From Solimonas soli DSM 21787 (GTDB lineage: Bacteria; Pseudomonadota; Gammaproteobacteria; Nevskiales; Nevskiaceae): a stretch of 64,000 nucleotides of DNA. The notes beneath the pieces were generated by a model. It worked only from the letters and a program-made list of their open reading frames with translations. It had not been told where the DNA came from and ran no database searches. This document shows, piece after piece, positions 61,201 through 64,000 of the stretch; position 1 is the stretch's first letter; every line of letters begins with the position of its first letter. A program made the position numbers and the translations under genes. Location: assembly GCF_000474945.1 (NCBI RefSeq), contig NZ_AXDW01000001.1, positions 310,001-374,000 of the forward strand, read 5' to 3'.

Positions 61201-61540
61201 GTACACCGGCGCGGCCGGCTGGGCGTTCCGCGTCGCGCTCGAAGCGGTGCTCGGCCTCGCGCTCGAAGACGGCCGCACGCTGCGCATCGGGCCCTGCGTG
61301 CCGGACGACTGGCCCGGCTATCGCATCGACTACCGTGTCCCCGGCGGCACGACCCGCTACGAGATCGAGGTCCGCAACACGCGGCGGTGCTCGGCGGCGG
61401 TGGTCGCCGCCACGCTCGACGATGCCGCGCTGCCGGTCGATCACGGCGTCGCCCGCATCCCGCTGTGCGCGGACGGCGCGACGCACCGCGTCACGCTCGA
61501 TCTCGGGCCGTGGCCGGACGCGGCGATCCAGGACCTCTAG
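58274..61540 (+). CDS. GH94-type phosphorylase-like protein related to the cyclic beta-1,2-glucan synthase C-terminus
   Basis: The protein has 1088 residues from GTG. A beta-sandwich carbohydrate-binding region (LRLPPMPWVNVIANPRFGTIVSETGAACTWAGNSQAWRLTPW) precedes the (alpha/alpha)6 barrel: YQSSGAYGFRDQLQDAGNL, FVEGDVLHWWHEED, and LMGSGDWNDGMNRVG with the likely catalytic Asp. This is the pattern of the C-terminal half of NdvB/Cgs and of free 1,2-beta-oligoglucan phosphorylases, whose length it matches. The glycosyltransferase half of NdvB is absent. Cytoplasmic phosphorolysis of a beta-glucan is the best inference. Its stop overlaps the convergent transporter gene. Confidence 0.85.
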   Translation: MKRRAPAAIHDLLRGHSRVRLGEAGGGVSLWNALALNRWPGDAVEDAHGFFLYLRDTDDDRLWSAGLQPVAAQPAHYAFAADAQRLRIERRDADIATRLDVELIDDGVERRRLTLRNASSRRRRIEVTSYLEIALAPPQADLAHPAFLKLFVQTAWQAAPAALLARRRPRAKDECWPTLFHTLRGAPIRQWETDRVRCVGRGRSVARPAFDLRGTTGNVLDAAFCLRTHVELAPGETRVLDFLLGAAADDDVARTLLQKHAPDAVAEPSAVAAHDDAGAPRARFSEDGREYLLRLEARRDGLRLPPMPWVNVIANPRFGTIVSETGAACTWAGNSQAWRLTPWANDPVCDPHDEALYLRDEDDGHAWTPLPGPLPAAAPYDVRHGFGYTRFELQAEGLRHETTVFVDRELPLKFVRLCLRNTGTRPRRLSLYAYQRLVLGTLPDPAGVRSWRHEDVLCAARERGPIAFTLVLGDGETRSVSTDRAHFLGIGGSPHAPRALREAQLEAAPGDGSDPCFARQVALHLPAGARLDCCIALGSARDADELRQLVALCRQPGAVEAAFAAARDAWRDALDGIRVRTPAPELDAMINGWLPYQALSCRLHGRSALYQSSGAYGFRDQLQDAGNLSLLWPQRTRAQILLHASRQFVEGDVLHWWHEEDPPRGVRTRFADDLLWLPFVALRYVRETGDAALLDEPVPFLAAPPLDACEDERYAAFTAGGETASVYEHCARAIERALTAGAHGLPLMGSGDWNDGMNRVGREGRGESVWLGFFLCDILAAFVPLARARGDAARAERGAAYRERLAAALNDSGWDGGWYRRAYYDDGTPLGTRDASECRIDGLVQAWAVLSGIAPPARAAQAMDAVEAQLVDAAHGLIRLLTPPFVDAAEDPGYIKGYVAGVRENGGQYTHAACWMVAAFAALGRRDRAAPLLAMLSPMHHTRDAAAVARYQVEPYVIAADIYGAAPHAGRGGWTWYTGAAGWAFRVALEAVLGLALEDGRTLRIGPCVPDDWPGYRIDYRVPGGTTRYEIEVRNTRRCSAAVVAATLDDAALPVDHGVARIPLCADGATHRVTLDLGPWPDAAIQDL

Positions 61541-63249
61541 CCGCCCGGCGGCTGCCAGCTCCAGCGGCCGTCGGCGGCGATGTCGAGCACCGCGTCGAAG
61601 CTGCCGCCCGGCGCGTCCTCCGCCTTGCCAAGCACGAGATAGCCGATCCCGCGCGCCGCGACCGCCTGCAGAATCGTCGCCGCTTCGTCGCGATGCAGGG
61701 CGAGGCTGAGGCGATCGAAGAACACGAACTGCGGCCGCTCCAGCAGCACGCGCACGACGGCCAGTGCCGCGCGCTCGCGGACGGCGAGCCGCTCGTTCCA
61801 GTCGCGCTCGACGTCGAGGCCGCCGGCCTGCTCGATCGACGCGTCAAGGCGCAGCTCGCGCAGCACGCTCCAGATCTCGGCATCGTCGCCCGCCGCGCGC
61901 CCGTCGTCGCGGCGCAGGAGATCGCGAATGCTGCCGCGCGCCACGAACGGCATGTCCGGCACGAACAGCATCGCCTCGTCCGACGGCCGCACGATGACGC
62001 CCTCGCCTTCTCCCTCGGCGAGCAGGCCGGCCGTGGCCTTGAACAAGGCGACCTTGGCATGGCCGTACGTTCCCGTGATGAGCACGCGCGCGCCGGCGTC
62101 GACGGCCAGCGTCAGCTGCGCGAGCAGCACGCGGCCGTCCGGCCGGCGCAGCGTCAGATTCTCGAAGGCGAGCCGGCCTTCGCTCTCGCGAATGTCGAGC
62201 CGCGCGTGCGGCACGCCGGCCTGCTCGAGCGCCGCGAACAGCCTGCCGAGACGTCCGGCCACCGCCGCGTACGAGGAAATCGACTGGAACTGCGTGATCG
62301 CCAGCGAGAACGCGGCCATCAAGGTGGAGAACGCCATCGCCGACTGCGTCACCACACCGAACTGCACTTCGCCGCGCATGAACATCGGCGCGACGATCAG
62401 CGCCGGGATGATCTGCACGAGATAGTTGTAGCCGTTGGTGAAACCATTGAGATTGCGGTTGATCGCGATCATGCGCCGCGTGTTGTCGGCGATCTGCGTG
62501 AAGCGCTGCAGCAGGCGCCGGTGCATGTGCACTTCGCCGTGCATCAGCGCGAGCGTCGCGGCGTGATCACGGATCAGGATCAGATCGGTGCGGAAGTTGG
62601 CTTCCTTGTCGAGCTGCGCGCTGTTGAGGCCGATCAGCCGCTTGCCGAGAAAGATGGCGATCAGCGAGCCGACGCCCGCGTAGGCGACCGCGACCACGAA
62701 CAGCCGCGGCGCGATCGACCACAGCACGCCCGAGAAGGCGATGATGGTGAACGACGCATTGAGCAGCAGCAGCAGAAAGGACAGCGAGGTGGTCGTAAAG
62801 GTGCGCACGTCCTCGGCGATGCGCTGGTCCGGATTCTGCAGCCCGCCGTCTTCCTCGATGCGGTAATAGCGCCGCTTCGCGAGGTAAAGATCCAGCAGCT
62901 GCCGCGTCTGCCAGGTACGCCAGAGCAGGCCGAGCCGTTCCTCCACGTAGCGCCAGGTCACGGCGACGACGGTCGAGCCGGCGAACACCGCGACGTACAG
63001 CCAGGCTTGGCGAACGAAGCGCGCGGCGTCGCGACGCTCGATCGCCGACATGAAATCACGGCCAACGTAGCTGTTGAGGACGTTGAGCGCGTTGAACGAA
63101 ATCAGCGCGGCGACCAGCAGGCCAAGCATCGCCAGGGCTTTCATGCCTTCCGCCGTCGCCGCGAACAGGCGCAGCTGGCGAATGACCCGCCGCCAGGCCT
63201 CGCGCCCGAAGCGCTCGCCGCCATCGATCACCGGATCGGGCGCGGTCAT
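61537..63249 (-). CDS. SbmA/YddA-like ABC membrane protein with a fully degenerate ATPase domain
   Basis: The protein has 570 residues. Residues 30-330 are a six-helix ABC membrane domain of the SbmA/YddA/ABCD4 group (EERLGLLWRTWQTRQLLDLYLAKRRYYRIE, NPDQRIAEDVRTFT, QFQSISSYAAVAGRLGRL). The C-terminal 200 residues align with an ABC ATPase but each catalytic motif is altered: Walker A GTYGHAKVA for G..GSGKST, Q-loop FVPDMPF for F.PQ.P, signature LAVRERAA for LSxGEQQR, Walker B FVFFDRLSLALH for LDEATSALD, and the H-loop His replaced by Lys. ATP hydrolysis seems impossible. SbmA/BacA proteins without ATPase run on the proton gradient, and this may do likewise. Confidence 0.88.
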   Translation of the reverse strand: MTAPDPVIDGGERFGREAWRRVIRQLRLFAATAEGMKALAMLGLLVAALISFNALNVLNSYVGRDFMSAIERRDAARFVRQAWLYVAVFAGSTVVAVTWRYVEERLGLLWRTWQTRQLLDLYLAKRRYYRIEEDGGLQNPDQRIAEDVRTFTTTSLSFLLLLLNASFTIIAFSGVLWSIAPRLFVVAVAYAGVGSLIAIFLGKRLIGLNSAQLDKEANFRTDLILIRDHAATLALMHGEVHMHRRLLQRFTQIADNTRRMIAINRNLNGFTNGYNYLVQIIPALIVAPMFMRGEVQFGVVTQSAMAFSTLMAAFSLAITQFQSISSYAAVAGRLGRLFAALEQAGVPHARLDIRESEGRLAFENLTLRRPDGRVLLAQLTLAVDAGARVLITGTYGHAKVALFKATAGLLAEGEGEGVIVRPSDEAMLFVPDMPFVARGSIRDLLRRDDGRAAGDDAEIWSVLRELRLDASIEQAGGLDVERDWNERLAVRERAALAVVRVLLERPQFVFFDRLSLALHRDEAATILQAVAARGIGYLVLGKAEDAPGGSFDAVLDIAADGRWSWQPPGG

Positions 63250-63479
63250 GACGGACACGCGAACGCGCCGCACGGCGAACGGCGGACCGGACCCATGCAG
63301 TGGAAACGCATGCGAGCGTGCGACGGGCTCAGGCGCGACGCCGGACGGGCGCCGCGGTCTCGCCGCGGCCGGGCGAGGACAGCGGCCATCCGCGGGACGC
63401 GGCGCGCGCCGCCGGACACGGCTGCGCGCGCATCAGCCCACGCCGACATTCGCGATCGCGGTGACGTGTCCGGCGCCCT

Positions 63480-63701
63480 TCAGCCGCGACGGTAGACGAT
63501 CTTCTTCGTGCCGCCGTCGCAGCTGCCGACTGTCCTGCCGTCGACCGTCGCCGCGGTGTCGACGACCTCGAGCCTGTAGGCCTGCACGCCGTGCGACCGG
63601 ATCTTGGCGTCGATCTCGGACTTCAGCGACTCGCAGTCCTTCGCCGCCCAGGCGGGCAGCGCCGGCAGCGACAAGGCCAGACACAACAGGATCGATCTCA
63701 T
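63480..63701 (-). CDS. DUF1161 family exported protein
   Basis: The protein has 73 residues. A signal peptide ends at AWA-AKDC. CESLKSEIDAKIRSHGVQAYRLEVVD and GSCDGGTKKIVYRR are the DUF1161 hallmarks, with two Cys that may form a disulfide in the periplasm. The function is unknown; E. coli YnjH/YdgH-like neighbours are absent. The 230-base gap to the next gene leftward holds nothing recognisable. Confidence 0.88.
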   Translation of the reverse strand: MRSILLCLALSLPALPAWAAKDCESLKSEIDAKIRSHGVQAYRLEVVDTAATVDGRTVGSCDGGTKKIVYRRG

Positions 63702-63792
63702 GAGCGCAGTCCCCCGGCAACGCAGACCGCCGGCACGGCGGCGGCGCCACTGTAGCGCCAAGCGCCGCGCGACGCGACGCGCCGGCGCGGCC

Positions 63793-64000
63793 TCACGCTT
63801 CGAGTTCGATCAGCAGGTCGCGCGCACCGACCGGCTGTCCGGCGATCGCCAGTACCCGCCTGACGCGCGCATCGCGCGGCGCGGCAATGACGGTTTCCAT
63901 CTTCATCGCCTCGATCGAGACCAGCGGATCGCCCTTGCTCACCGTGTCGCCGACCTTCACCGCGACGCGCGACACCATGCCGGGCATCGGCGCGCCGATC
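63793..64000 (-). CDS. Biotin carboxyl carrier domain, C-terminal end of a carboxylase (probably pyruvate or acyl-CoA carboxylase)
   Basis: The frame enters from the right edge and ends with 68 residues. IGAPMPGMVSRVAVKVGDTVSKGDPLVSIEAMKMETVI contains the biotinylated Lys in EAMKME, with the usual Gly-rich lead. The end (GQPVGARDLLIELEA) is typical of large carboxylases that carry their own biotin domain, such as pyruvate carboxylase. The rest of the gene lies outside the window. Confidence 0.9.
   Translation of the reverse strand, partial: IGAPMPGMVSRVAVKVGDTVSKGDPLVSIEAMKMETVIAAPRDARVRRVLAIAGQPVGARDLLIELEA

Overview
The window is a GC-rich (roughly two-thirds G+C) stretch of a gammaproteobacterial chromosome. 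Pointers to that class are a PspF-PspABC system, a LexA box of the CTGT-N8-ACAG type, oligoribonuclease, RecR, the PpsR/PpsA pair and a DksA with a long Lys/Ala tail of the kind seen in Xanthomonas relatives. Order Nevskiales or Lysobacterales is my best guess; the sequence alone does not settle it. No insertion sequence, prophage or CRISPR array is visible, so this looks like core chromosome with a few lineage-specific operons.

Layout. 1-5 kb: a YCII/RibD-C/ECF42-type sigma module next to a broken PhnB-like gene, then dksA and lexA facing each other; a tandem LexA operator lies between lexA and a small membrane-protein gene. 5.6-21 kb: molybdate uptake (modBC, ModE operator, modE), molybdenum-cofactor synthesis (moeA, a moaC-moaB fusion, moaE, moaD, moaA, mobA) and nitrate assimilation (narK, nirB, a nirD-flavoprotein fusion, nasA). 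The narK-to-modE genes all point the same way with short gaps or overlaps, so the Mo-enzyme, its cofactor and its metal supply appear to be expressed together. 21-23.4 kb: an OmpA-like porin fused to a cupredoxin domain, then a gene-poor gap. 23.4-28.2 kb: an envelope redox operon (DUF3034 protein, exported truncated haemoglobin, Tat-exported FMN-binding protein, PepSY membrane protein, EF-hand protein, ApbE). 28.2-33.8 kb: an overlapping run of TPR envelope proteins. 34-36 kb: the nitrate sensor pair nasS-nasT. 36-39 kb: pspF and a divergent psp operon. 39-46.4 kb: TetR regulator, MMPL/DUF1329 pair, PepSY protein with a PhoPQ-like two-component system. 46.4-55 kb: orn, reverse trans-sulfuration genes, phhB with a palindromic insertion, recR, ppsR, ppsA, RNase T2, tRNA-Ala and tRNA-Glu. 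55-64 kb: two large (alpha/alpha)6 sugar enzymes, an ABC-type membrane protein whose ATPase motifs are all lost, a DUF1161 protein and the end of a biotin carboxylase-type gene.

The main thread is nitrate control. NasT is an ANTAR RNA-binding protein. The leader of narK and the leader of the haemoglobin/flavoprotein operon each contain two adjacent hairpins resembling ANTAR targets (loop A at position 1, G at position 4); the second has a sigma-54 promoter before it and a strong intrinsic terminator after it. Sigma-54 promoters also precede nasT, the TPR cluster and the psp operon. I therefore infer a NasST/sigma-54 regulon that joins cytoplasmic nitrate assimilation to a periplasmic haem/flavin module. 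This is inference from sequence and has not been tested.
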